From assembly GCF_013283875.1 (NCBI RefSeq), contig NZ_CP054139.1, positions 5,642,001-5,706,000 on the forward strand: DNA of 64,000 bases, read 5' to 3'. Source of the DNA: Mucilaginibacter mali (GTDB taxonomy: Bacteria; Bacteroidota; Bacteroidia; Sphingobacteriales; Sphingobacteriaceae). Numbering within the stretch: position 1 is the stretch's first letter; the number at the start of each line of letters is the position of its first letter. The notes below the pieces were generated by a model. The model was given only the letters and a program-made list of their open reading frames with translations. It was not told where the DNA came from and did not search any database. Shown piece by piece: positions 15,017 through 23,583 of the stretch. A program made the translations under genes and the position numbers.

Positions 15017-15661
15017 TTATTTAACCGCTTCCAGCTTAACGCAAAGATCAAAGCGTTTGCGATTTTCTACCAGTTTAAACATTGGGTCTTCCGAATCGTT
15101 AAACTCAATTTCGCGGATGGTTTTAAAACCAGCTTTTTGCAGTTCGCTAATGGTGGCTTCCTTATCCCAAAGCCACAGGTGGTTCAGGTAGCCGTAGGCC
15201 AGCTTTGATACCGCCTTTAGGTTGCGGGGGCGTTCTTCCATGGCCATCAATGTTCTTTTAATAAAACGGATAGATGCTTCAGCGTCGCCTTTTGCCTTAT
15301 CGGCAATATAATCGTCAACCAACACTTTTAGGTCGGGCATGATCAGCCTGAACCTACCGCCGGGCTTCAGCATTTTATAGCTGTTAGCAACAGCCTTACG
15401 GAAATCAGCCAGCGACATGTGCTCCAGCACGTGCGAGCAGTAAACGCCGTCGGCACTGTTGTCGGCTATGCCGGGCAGGCCTTCGGTAACATCGCCGTAC
15501 TTCACGTTTTTATCAAATACTTGTCCAAGCGCATTCTTCATCACCCAGCCCAGCACCGGGGTTTTTTGGATACGAAGGGTGGGCGAAACATCGAAGTTTC
15601 TCCATTCGGGCGGAGCGCATTGGCCGCAGCCATAATGTACGTACAGTTTTTTGTCTTCCAT
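15017..15661 (-). CDS. SAM-dependent class I methyltransferase
   Basis: A 214-residue protein. The start MEDKKLYVHYGCGQCAPPEWRNFDVSP contains a variant of the SAM-binding glycine loop (YGCGQCAPPEW), and the post-motif segment NSADGVYCSHVLEHMSLADF plus MLKPGGRFRLIMPDL is characteristic of the Methyltransf_11/DUF-type family near polysaccharide genes. The neighbouring plus-strand gene is a glycosyltransferase, suggesting a role in glycan modification, though the two genes are divergent. Substrate unknown. Confidence 0.75.
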   Translation of the reverse strand: MEDKKLYVHYGCGQCAPPEWRNFDVSPTLRIQKTPVLGWVMKNALGQVFDKNVKYGDVTEGLPGIADNSADGVYCSHVLEHMSLADFRKAVANSYKMLKPGGRFRLIMPDLKVLVDDYIADKAKGDAEASIRFIKRTLMAMEERPRNLKAVSKLAYGYLNHLWLWDKEATISELQKAGFKTIREIEFNDSEDPMFKLVENRKRFDLCVKLEAVK

Positions 15662-15808
15662 TGCTTTATTTAAAGGGGTATTTACTGTGAATATAATAAA
15701 TAATCCAAATTTGCTACAGTTTTTATATCAATATTCATGGGCAAAACGTATAAGTAAAAATATTATTGCCGATTTTTATAGCGGCCATAATTAATTATAG
15801 ATAGATAC

Positions 15809-17002
15809 ATGATGACCAACAGGAATATACTATGCCTTAGCAGCACCGAATGGGGCGGCAATTACATAAAAGCTACTGTTGAATTGATGAAGGAGCTGTC
15901 TACACAAAACAAGCTGCTTTTTGTAAACAGCCCCTATACTATGAAGGACCTGTACGATGGCATCCGCGGCCGCAAACAGGTAGAACTGGCCCGCGCGTTC
16001 GGTTTGAAAAGCCGCATCGATACCATTATACTACCCAATGGCGGCACGGTGCATTTGTTTACCCCGCCGCCATCTATCACCATAAACTTTTTACCCCCGG
16101 GCTTTATCTACCAAACCCTGTTACGGTTTAACGGTTGGAATTTGCGTGTAACCGCATCCCGGGCGCTCAGAAAGCTGAAGATGAACGACCGCCTGATCAA
16201 CTTTGTGGCCTTTAACCAGGGCATGGGCGTAACTACCGGTCGCCGTTTTGGCGAGCATACGCTCATTTATCATTGTTATGATGAGATCCGCGGAGCGCAC
16301 CCATGGCTGCAAAAACATGGTATAGCGCTCGAAGAGCGTTTTATGAAAATGGCCGACGGCGTTATTGTAACATCAAAGGGGCTATACGAAGCGAAGAAAG
16401 ACCATTGCCGTGTTTGTTATGTAGTGAAAAACGCCGTAAATATCGACCTGTTCAGCAAAGGGTTCCATACCGAAATTGAGCAGAAAAAGGTTGTGGGTTA
16501 TGTAGGCACCATAGACGAGCGGCTGGATTACGACCTGCTGGTGAACCTGGCCGATAAAATGCCCGATACGCAATTTGTATTTGTAGGTCGCGTTACTACC
16601 GATTTTAACGAAGAGAAGGAACTATCCGAATGCCCTAATGTTACACTTACCGGCGCTAAATTGCCTGATGAATTGCCGGGTTACCTCAAAACATTTTCAG
16701 CAGGTATTATCCCTTTTGTAAAAAGCGATTTTACTAAGGGCATCTACCCCATGAAGATTAACGAGTACCTGGCCGCAGGCTTACCGGTGATCAGTACCGA
16801 TTTTAGCAACCTGGATGATTTTGAAGGCATTATCCAAATTACCGGCGATAAGCACGAATTTTTGCAGCACCTGCAAACCGAACTGGCTACCGATACCCCC
16901 GAAAGGCGCGAAGGCCGTCTGGCTGTAGCTAAACAAAACACCTGGACGGTAAGGGCGGGGGAGTTGTCGGATGCGATTGAGAAGATAGAAGCGGGCTTAT
17001 AA
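15809..17002 (+). CDS. Glycosyltransferase, GT-B fold
   Basis: A 397-residue protein starting at 15809 (or 15812; two adjacent ATG). The C-terminal half has the GT4-like donor site: VVGYVGTIDERLDYDLL, then QFVFVGRV and the segment GIIPFVKSDFTKGIYPMKINEYLAAGLPVISTDF, where the conserved Glu of the E-x7-E type motif sits. The N-terminal half is variable (acceptor). No membrane helix is seen. It probably transfers a sugar to a cell-surface glycan; it is separated from the nucleotide-sugar operon by 6.5 kb. Confidence 0.85.
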   Translation: MMTNRNILCLSSTEWGGNYIKATVELMKELSTQNKLLFVNSPYTMKDLYDGIRGRKQVELARAFGLKSRIDTIILPNGGTVHLFTPPPSITINFLPPGFIYQTLLRFNGWNLRVTASRALRKLKMNDRLINFVAFNQGMGVTTGRRFGEHTLIYHCYDEIRGAHPWLQKHGIALEERFMKMADGVIVTSKGLYEAKKDHCRVCYVVKNAVNIDLFSKGFHTEIEQKKVVGYVGTIDERLDYDLLVNLADKMPDTQFVFVGRVTTDFNEEKELSECPNVTLTGAKLPDELPGYLKTFSAGIIPFVKSDFTKGIYPMKINEYLAAGLPVISTDFSNLDDFEGIIQITGDKHEFLQHLQTELATDTPERREGRLAVAKQNTWTVRAGELSDAIEKIEAGL

Positions 17003-17036
17003 ACCGCGTTACTACGAGGCATGCGGCAATCTCTAA

Positions 17037-17118
17037 AAACCTCACCTAAATCCTCTCCAAAGGAGAGGGCTTAAAAATTTTTAGAACCTTCTCCAGACGA
17101 GAGGGCAGGGTGAGGCTC
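17037..17118. repeat. CCTCACC / CCTCTCC palindromic repeat
   Basis: CCTCACC, then CCTCTCCAAAGGAGAGG, an AT-rich spacer, a second CTTCTCC..GAGAGG half and GGTGAGG. It is built like the block between thrB and thrC. The remaining part of this 255-bp gap (17119-17257) shows no gene. Confidence 0.75.
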
Positions 17119-17257
17119 TTAGAGAGATTGATTCGCATCGCGCGATGACGTAACGGTCTCCAATGCCAGTATCATTTAATAATTAGCCAATATCCCCCTG
17201 CCAAAGCCCGGCTAATTATCTTTATTTGCGTCATAACCAATTGTTTCTATCCCCCTT

Positions 17258-18802
17258 ATGAAAAAAATATCATTACCCGTACTGGCGTTGCTGTTTTCGT
17301 TCAGCAGTGTTTTGGCTCAGGCCATTAAGCCGCTCGAAAAGCCCAATATTATCTACATCCTTACCGACGATCTGGGTATTGGTGATGTAAGCTTTTACAA
17401 TAAAACCAAAGGTAAGCTAAGTACACCAAATATCGACAGGCTGGCACACGAGGGTATGGCTTTTAACGATGTACATTCATCATCGGCCGTGTGCACGCCG
17501 TCGCGCTATAGCATCCTCACAGGGCGCTATGCCTGGCGAAGCCGTTTAAAAAGCGGGGTGTTGAGCGGGTATGATAAACCACTGATCGATTCGGACAGGT
17601 ACACCGTGGGTAAATTGTTGCAGCAAAACGGCTATACCACGGCCTGCATCGGTAAGTGGCATCTGGGTTTGGGCTGGTCGGTTACCACACCCGGCGCTAA
17701 ACCGGTGATAGATTATACCAAAAACATCAGCAACGGGCCAACTACTTTAGGCTTCGATTATTTTTATGGGATAGCCGCTTCGCTAGACATGCCACCCTTT
17801 ATATTTATTGAGAATAACCATACCGTAGGCCTGCCAACCGCCACCAAAAAATGGGTGCGCGAAGGCCCCGCCGGCGAAGATTTTGAAGCTGTAAATTGTG
17901 TGCCTGCATTGGTCGACAAGGCATCGGCCTATATAAAAGATAAAGCGGCAAAAAAGCAGGCCTTCTTTTTATACTTCACCCTGCCATCGCCCCATACGCC
18001 TATCGTACCATCTGATAAGTTTAAAGGCAAAAGCGGCATTACCGAATACGGCGACTACGTGATGGAAACCGACTGGGCAGTAGGCGAGATCTTAAAAGCG
18101 GTGGATGAGGGTAAGATAGCCAAAAACACACTCATTATGTTTACCAGCGATAACGGCTTTGCCCCTTATGTACTTAAAACCATGAATGTGGAGGCGCTGG
18201 GGCATTACCCGAGTATCGATTATCGTGGTTATAAGTCGGATATTTGGGAGGGGGGGCACCGTATCCCTTACATTGTGCGCTGGCCCGGCCATGTTGCTGC
18301 GGGTAGCCATTGCGATAAAACGGTTTGCCTTGGCGATTTTATGGCGACTACCGCTGCCATCCTGCATCAAAAACTGCCCGATGCCGCCGGGGTCGACAGT
18401 TATAGTATCTTGCCTTACTTAAGCGGTAACCAAAGCAAAGATATCCGCGAGGCTACGGTGCACCATTCCATCGATGGTAATTTCGCCATACGCCAGGGTA
18501 AATGGAAGCTGGAACTGTGCGCCGGTTCGGGCGGGTGGGAGTTACCTAAAAACCCAGAGGCGCTGAAGAACGGCATGCCGCCGGTACAACTGTATGATAT
18601 GGAAACCGATGTTAAGGAAGAACACAATGTGCAGGATAAGCACCCGGATGTTGTGAAACACCTCATAACACTGCTGCAGCAATATGTAGATAATGGCCGT
18701 AGCACCCCCGGGAAACCTCAAAAGAATGATGGAGCTATTGATATCTGGATGAAGAGTAAAAATGTAGCCGCGCCTGCGGGAGCGGAGAAGGCGGGGGATT
18801 AA
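17258..18802 (+). CDS. Secreted sulfatase (formylglycine-dependent)
   Basis: A 514-residue type I sulfatase. The signal peptide is MKKISLPVLALLFSFSSVLA. The active-site signature CTPSR lies at residues 79-83, where Cys79 would be converted to formylglycine by an FGE-type enzyme not seen here. The metal ligands Asp37-Asp38 (ILTDDLG) and the C-terminal FTSDNG segment are present. Sulfatases of this type act on sulfated polysaccharides or other sulfate esters in the periplasm. There is no glycoside hydrolase or SusCD pair beside it, so it is not part of a local utilisation locus. A terminator follows. Confidence 0.92.
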   Translation: MKKISLPVLALLFSFSSVLAQAIKPLEKPNIIYILTDDLGIGDVSFYNKTKGKLSTPNIDRLAHEGMAFNDVHSSSAVCTPSRYSILTGRYAWRSRLKSGVLSGYDKPLIDSDRYTVGKLLQQNGYTTACIGKWHLGLGWSVTTPGAKPVIDYTKNISNGPTTLGFDYFYGIAASLDMPPFIFIENNHTVGLPTATKKWVREGPAGEDFEAVNCVPALVDKASAYIKDKAAKKQAFFLYFTLPSPHTPIVPSDKFKGKSGITEYGDYVMETDWAVGEILKAVDEGKIAKNTLIMFTSDNGFAPYVLKTMNVEALGHYPSIDYRGYKSDIWEGGHRIPYIVRWPGHVAAGSHCDKTVCLGDFMATTAAILHQKLPDAAGVDSYSILPYLSGNQSKDIREATVHHSIDGNFAIRQGKWKLELCAGSGGWELPKNPEALKNGMPPVQLYDMETDVKEEHNVQDKHPDVVKHLITLLQQYVDNGRSTPGKPQKNDGAIDIWMKSKNVAAPAGAEKAGD

Positions 18803-18827
18803 TTTATTCCCAGGCTGTAAAATATAG

Positions 18828-18866
18828 AAAGATGTGCTACCTTGGGTAGTACATCTTTTTTGTTTT
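18828..18866 (+). terminator. Terminator of the sulfatase gene
   Basis: AAAGATGT-G-CTACC pairs with GGTAG-T-ACATCTTT around a short loop, followed by TTTTTGTTTT. It ends 12 bp before the next start codon. Confidence 0.8.
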
Positions 18867-18877
18867 ATCATTACATC

Positions 18878-19351
18878 ATGAAAAACCTTATCCTATTATT
18901 ACTTTGTTTTATCGCTTTACTATTTAACTCTTGCAAGAAAGATGCTGATTTAGAAACTTACTTAACGTATAAAGTTGATGGCGTAGCAAAAACTACTAAT
19001 CGGCTATTTGCAGAGCTAATTAATGGGTCTTCAAATTCACAAATTATAGGCGTTAAAGATGCCGAGCAGGTTACATTAAAAATTGCTGGTGCAAAAACTG
19101 GAACTTATCAACTGCCAGACAATGCCAGTATTAACAAATTTGGATATGCTGCTGATTTAACTGGCGATGGTTTTTATGGCGCCATTACAGGCTCGGTTAC
19201 CATTACGGTGGTAACAAAAACATACATTAGCGGCACTTTTCAATTTACAGGGAAAAGCATCAATACCGGTCTAATTAAAACAATTACCGAGGGCAGATTT
19301 ACATGCAAATTTAATAATGCTCTGCTTCCGGCTACTAAAACAGAACTATAA
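18878..19351 (+). CDS. Hypothetical lipoprotein
   Basis: A 157-residue protein. The start chosen is ATG 18878 (MKNLILLLLCFIALLFNSCKK), whose lipobox FNSC gives a standard lipoprotein signal; the upstream in-frame extension would disrupt it. The mature part is about 138 residues, beta-rich (YLTYKVDGVAKTTNRLFAEL, ITVVTKTYISGTFQFTGKS), similar in style to DUF-type calycin or lipocalin-like surface lipoproteins of Bacteroidota. I do not recognise the family. Confidence 0.65.
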   Translation: MKNLILLLLCFIALLFNSCKKDADLETYLTYKVDGVAKTTNRLFAELINGSSNSQIIGVKDAEQVTLKIAGAKTGTYQLPDNASINKFGYAADLTGDGFYGAITGSVTITVVTKTYISGTFQFTGKSINTGLIKTITEGRFTCKFNNALLPATKTEL

Positions 19352-19373
19352 GAAACGGAGATTGCCCCTGCAA

Positions 19374-20147
19374 CTACACCTCTTTCGGCGCGCTCAAAAA
19401 ATGATCGAAAGTATCGCTGCGCAAGCCTAAACGGATGGTCTCCAGCGGGATCATATCCGCGGGGGCAATGTTGCCCAGGTTTACGTTGGCGCCTAACAGC
19501 TTGATGAACCAAACTTGTTGTGGTTTTTGCGGTGCTTCCCAAATAATGGCTTCCCCGGGTATTTGGGTCAGTATCTCATCTACCAAACCCTGGCGCACCT
19601 CGCCCGAATCGCGGTAGATACCCACGTTGCCGCTTTCACGGGCCTCGGCAATCACCTTCCAGCTACCTGCCTCCAGTTCGGCCTTCATCAGTTGGATCCA
19701 TTTGTAAGGCGCGAAGATTTTCTGCACATCCTTAGATCCTACTTCCGATATCACCGTCACCTGGTCCTTCAGCTGGCGGATATATTCGCATTTTACGTCG
19801 TGCGGGATAGTGATGGACCCATCGGATACTTCGGCATGTTGCAAGCCGTATTTATCCAGCAGGCGGCGGTAATCATCAAACTGGTTGCGCACAATAAATG
19901 CCTCGAACAGGGTGCCGCCAAAATAAACCGGGATGCCGGCATCCTTATACAACTTTAGCTTGGCATCAAGGTTTGGGGTAACGTATGATGTAGCCCAGCC
20001 CAGTTTTACAATATCGGTATTGGCGCCGGCTGTCTCGATCAGGTCTTCCACCCCGCGCAGGCTAAGGCCTTTATCCATTACCATGGTGAGGCCGTTATTA
20101 CGGGGCTTTATGCTGCGTTCAGGTAAATCGTTAATGTTATAATTCAT
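19374..20147 (-). CDS. comA: Phosphosulfolactate synthase
   Basis: A 257-residue TIM-barrel protein of the ComA family, which adds sulfite to phosphoenolpyruvate to give phosphosulfolactate. Family marks are NGLTMVMDKGLSL, DIVKLGWATSYV, FGGTLFEAFI and ISEVGSKD. In methanogens the product leads to coenzyme M; in Bacteroidota the neighbourhood does not show coenzyme M genes, and a role in sulfonate or sulfonolipid synthesis is a possible alternative. The gene stands alone. A TATCTTCG element about 40 bp upstream resembles the -7 box. Confidence 0.9.
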   Translation of the reverse strand: MNYNINDLPERSIKPRNNGLTMVMDKGLSLRGVEDLIETAGANTDIVKLGWATSYVTPNLDAKLKLYKDAGIPVYFGGTLFEAFIVRNQFDDYRRLLDKYGLQHAEVSDGSITIPHDVKCEYIRQLKDQVTVISEVGSKDVQKIFAPYKWIQLMKAELEAGSWKVIAEARESGNVGIYRDSGEVRQGLVDEILTQIPGEAIIWEAPQKPQQVWFIKLLGANVNLGNIAPADMIPLETIRLGLRSDTFDHFLSAPKEV

Positions 20148-20254
20148 GGTTATAGCTTATAACTTTATGTTTTAACGATGCGAAGATAAATAAATTATCG
20201 GGAATGCAACAGGTAGCGCACCCGATAATATTTATCCTTTACAAAAGCAAATGC

Positions 20255-21244
20255 TTAAGCCGGCAGGGCTATCTCACCGGCCGGTATAAAATCCCCATCG
20301 GCGTTAAGCAGGAAACTCATCGGCTTCTCGGGGTTTTTGATGATCTCTAAAAGTAGATAGCCCCATTTCTTCCAAAAATTTTCCAGCACCTGCCCGTAGG
20401 TTTTATTTTGCCAGTGATCAAACAAAGGCTTGCTGTTCATACCGCGCAGGGGGACGGCTTCAATGTGTAGCTCATCGCCAATAGGCAACTGGTCATATTC
20501 GGGCATGCGGTTAAAGAGGTAGGCCGAGTAAAAAATTTTCGCGCAAATCTCCTCAAACTGGATGGGGTGCAGGGTTTGCCCGGCTATTTTATCCAATAAC
20601 TCCTGGTGATAGCGGCCATTGGTACCATTATCCTGCAGGCAAATGATCAGGCCCATATCGCGCAGGCGGATGGAGAAGGTGAGGGTGTTGATCTCGTCGC
20701 GGTACACAAATTCATCGGGCGCATTATCAACCTTAAACAAAAACAGGCTGTAAGGCTTAAAGCCATCAAAATGAATAGGCTTGTTGATGCTTTGAAGCAT
20801 GAGCAGCAGGTGGCTGAATTTATGGATGATAGATTGCGAGATGTTAAACGCTTCGCCCTGGGCATGCTGCAGTTTTATACCGGCCTGCATCTCGTTAAAT
20901 ATCATGCCGTATATCAGTTTGCCCGCCCATTGGAAGAGTTTTAGTTCATCCAGTTGTTTTACGGCGTTGTAACCTTTATCAAAAGCGACGGCTATCTCGT
21001 CCTCCAGCGGTACAAAAAAGTGGTTGTTGATCCCGGTGGAGCAGGGGACTTTCAGATCTTTATAAGTTGTGATACTTTCATCAAGCAGTTTAAAAGGCTT
21101 TTCTTCCAGCGCGTAGCGGGTCATCAGCCATTGGGGGAAAACCTGGATGCGTTCTTCATCCGGATTGACAGTCTCGCCGGTTAAAAAGCAAATACGGTTG
21201 CTAAAGTTAAAAGCATCAAAGGGGTTATAAATTTGTACCGCCAT
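20255..21244 (-). CDS. Hypothetical protein of 329 residues
   Basis: I do not recognise this family. The start is ATG 21244 (MAVQIYNPFDAFNFSNRICFLTGE), preferred over an upstream frame extension because a -7-like box lies in that extension. The N-terminal ICFLTGE followed by VFPQWLM recalls zinc-ribbon/HNH-like openings but the second Cys pair is missing. The rest is predicted alpha/beta without signal peptide or membrane helix. It is divergent from the dipeptide epimerase gene with a 55-bp gap. Confidence 0.6.
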   Translation of the reverse strand: MAVQIYNPFDAFNFSNRICFLTGETVNPDEERIQVFPQWLMTRYALEEKPFKLLDESITTYKDLKVPCSTGINNHFFVPLEDEIAVAFDKGYNAVKQLDELKLFQWAGKLIYGMIFNEMQAGIKLQHAQGEAFNISQSIIHKFSHLLLMLQSINKPIHFDGFKPYSLFLFKVDNAPDEFVYRDEINTLTFSIRLRDMGLIICLQDNGTNGRYHQELLDKIAGQTLHPIQFEEICAKIFYSAYLFNRMPEYDQLPIGDELHIEAVPLRGMNSKPLFDHWQNKTYGQVLENFWKKWGYLLLEIIKNPEKPMSFLLNADGDFIPAGEIALPA

Positions 21245-21250
21245 AGGCCG

Positions 21251-21258
21251 CAAAGATA
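21251..21258 (-). promoter_or_regulatory. Consensus -7 element very close to a start codon
   Basis: TATCTTTG on the minus strand matches TAnnTTTG exactly and ends 6 bp before ATG 21244. No clear -33 TTG at the expected distance was found, so confidence is limited. Confidence 0.4.
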
Positions 21259-21299
21259 AGCATTGAAGTATTTGAAAATTTTTAGCTTTGGAATTTAAC

Positions 21300-22310
21300 A
21301 TGAAACTGACTTACCGCCCATACGAATTAGCGTTACGCCACCCATTTACCATATCGGGTTTCTCGCGCACATCAACCCCGCTGATGCTGGTAGAACTATC
21401 GCACGAGGGTTTTACCGGCCATGGCGAAGCATCAATGGTACCCTATATGGGCGAAAGCCATCAAAGCGCCGCCTGGTTTTTAAACAAAGTTGATGTAAAA
21501 GAACTGCACTATCCCTTCGATTATGCGCGCATCATCAATTACCTGGATAGCATTGCCCCCGGCAACCCGGCCATAAAAGCCGCCATTGATATTGCCCTGC
21601 ACGATCTGGACGGTAAGTTGCAAAACAAGCCCTGCTGGCAAATAGTAGGTAGCGATCCGGCACTGATGCCGGTTACCAGTGCAACAATAGGCATCGACAC
21701 GCCCGAAGTAGTACTGAAAAAAGTAAAGGAAGCCGAAGGCTGCAAAGTGATAAAAGTGAAGTTGGGCCGCGATACCGATAAGGTATTGATAGAAACCATT
21801 CGCTCGGCTACGGAGGTACCATTATATGTAGATGCCAACCAGGGTTGGACCGACCTTGAACAAAGCCTGGATATGACCCACTGGCTGCACCAACAGGGTG
21901 TACAACTGATAGAACAACCCTTCGCCAAAGCCAATATAGATGCCAATGCCTGGCTTACCGCGCGCAGCCCGATACCAATTATTGGCGATGAAGCGGTGCA
22001 GCGCCTGGGCGATGTAGATAAGGCGAACGGCGTTTATCACGGCATTAACGTAAAGCTGATGAAATCGGCAGGGATGTATGAGGCGCGCCTGATGATACAG
22101 CGCGCCAAACAACTGGGCCTGAAAGTGCTGATAGGCTGCATGAGCGAAACAAGCTGCGCCACACTTGCCGGCGCGGCTTTAGCCCCGCAATGCGATTGGG
22201 CCGACCTTGACGGGCCATTCCTCACCCGCAACAACCCCTATGCCGATCCGGAATTTAAGGATGGGAAATGGGTGCTGAACGATGACGCCGGGCTTGGCTT
22301 GAGAAATTAA
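21300..22310 (+). CDS. L-Ala-D/L-Glu type dipeptide epimerase (enolase superfamily)
   Basis: A 336-residue enolase-superfamily protein. The start is ATG 21300 rather than the TTG at 21288. The catalytic bases are the KxK pair Lys152/Lys154 (VIKVKLGRD) and Lys252 (NVKLMKSAG). The metal ligands are Asp178, Glu205 and Asp230. The DLDGP end motif near residue 302 marks the dipeptide epimerase branch that racemises the second residue of L-Ala-D-Glu from murein. It is therefore likely to serve peptidoglycan peptide recycling. Its 3' end overlaps that of the convergent Kdo transferase gene by 4 bp. Confidence 0.9.
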   Translation: MKLTYRPYELALRHPFTISGFSRTSTPLMLVELSHEGFTGHGEASMVPYMGESHQSAAWFLNKVDVKELHYPFDYARIINYLDSIAPGNPAIKAAIDIALHDLDGKLQNKPCWQIVGSDPALMPVTSATIGIDTPEVVLKKVKEAEGCKVIKVKLGRDTDKVLIETIRSATEVPLYVDANQGWTDLEQSLDMTHWLHQQGVQLIEQPFAKANIDANAWLTARSPIPIIGDEAVQRLGDVDKANGVYHGINVKLMKSAGMYEARLMIQRAKQLGLKVLIGCMSETSCATLAGAALAPQCDWADLDGPFLTRNNPYADPEFKDGKWVLNDDAGLGLRN

Positions 22311-23527
22311 TTGACGGAAATATAATTAATAATGCTTTCCGTAGCGCCGGTATTTTCCCGCACGTAGGTTTTTATTTTTGCGGATGCCGATGCCTGGTAT
22401 TCCTCATCATTCATTAACCGATTGGCCACCTGTTTCAGTTCGTTCGCATTGTTAATGCTGGTGCCCGCATTTAACGCAATCAGCTCTCTTGCTTCGCGGA
22501 AGCGCTGGTAGTTGGGGCCAAAAACAACCGGCAAGCCAAAAGCCGCCGCTTCCAGCGTATTGTGGATACCCACGCCAAAGCCACCACCAATGTAGGCTAC
22601 CTCGCCATATTGATAAAGCGACGATAGCATGCCGATATTGTCGATAACCAGTACTCTTAGATTTGAGACGTGAGATTTGAGATTTGAGATTTTGGAAAAG
22701 CGTACCGTTTCGTTTTCAGGCAGCAAACCCATCAGGTGATCGATCTTATCCTCACCAATTTCGTGCGGGGCGAAGATGAATTTCCAATCAGGGTACAGGC
22801 TGATAAGTTGTGTTAACAATTCTTCGTCTTTTGGCCAGGTGCTGCCGGCTACAAATACCTTTTGCCCGGCTTTAAAAGCGGCAATAACAGGTAGTTCTTT
22901 CGGGTTTTGGGCATTTTCCCAAACCCTGTCAAAGCGGGTATCGCCGCTTACCGTAACATTGGTGATGTTTAAATTTGCCAACAATTGTTTAGAATCATCA
23001 TCCTGTACAAAAAAATGGCTCACCATGCCCAGCATTTTACGGTGCAGGCCGCCATACCACTTAAAAAACACCTGTCCGGGCCTGAAAATACCCGATATGA
23101 TATATAGCGGGATGTCTCTCTTATCCAGTTCGTTAAAAAAATGATACCAGTATTCGTACTTGGTAAAAATGGCCATTTCGGGCTGCAGGGTATCTATAAA
23201 ATGGCGGGCATTAGTAGCGGTATCCAGTGGCAGATAATAAACGGCATCGGCCAGCGGCGTGTTCTTCCTGATCTCGTATCCCGAGGGTGAAAAAAAAGTT
23301 ACAACTATAGGTTTTGCCGGGTATTTAGCCTTTAAAGCTTCTAAAACAGGGCGGCCCTGCTCAAACTCGCCTAATGATGCAAAATGAAACCAGGCACAGC
23401 CTTTCAATGGCTTTAGCGCTATGTTTTTACGCCCGTTTATCCATAAAGCGGCCTTTTTATTAAAAAAAGATGCCAGCCAAACAAAAGCGTAATAAAACTT
23501 GATAACTATATTATACGTAAACAACAT
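22307..23527 (-). CDS. waaA: 3-deoxy-D-manno-octulosonic acid transferase
   Basis: A 406-residue GT30 enzyme that adds Kdo to lipid A precursor at the inner membrane. It begins with a hydrophobic N-terminal segment (MLFTYNIVIKFYYAFVWLASFF), then WFHFASLGEFEQGRPVLEAL with the catalytic Glu of the family, VVTFFSPSGYE, and the donor-side motifs FVAGSTWPKDEELL and GGGFGVGIHNTLEAAAFGLPVVFGPNY. All are standard for KdtA/WaaA. The gene is divergent from ugd by 56 bp. Confidence 0.94.
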   Translation of the reverse strand: MLFTYNIVIKFYYAFVWLASFFNKKAALWINGRKNIALKPLKGCAWFHFASLGEFEQGRPVLEALKAKYPAKPIVVTFFSPSGYEIRKNTPLADAVYYLPLDTATNARHFIDTLQPEMAIFTKYEYWYHFFNELDKRDIPLYIISGIFRPGQVFFKWYGGLHRKMLGMVSHFFVQDDDSKQLLANLNITNVTVSGDTRFDRVWENAQNPKELPVIAAFKAGQKVFVAGSTWPKDEELLTQLISLYPDWKFIFAPHEIGEDKIDHLMGLLPENETVRFSKISNLKSHVSNLRVLVIDNIGMLSSLYQYGEVAYIGGGFGVGIHNTLEAAAFGLPVVFGPNYQRFREARELIALNAGTSINNANELKQVANRLMNDEEYQASASAKIKTYVRENTGATESIINYISVN

Positions 23528-23583
23528 TTAAATGCGAAATTACTATCTTCGCCGTAATAAGTTACCCTAAAAAATTTTAGCAC

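Noticed and set aside
17258..18802. Polysaccharide utilisation locus around the sulfatase
   Set aside because: No SusC/SusD pair or glycoside hydrolase is adjacent; the receptor-like gene at 53 kb is far away and lacks SusD.
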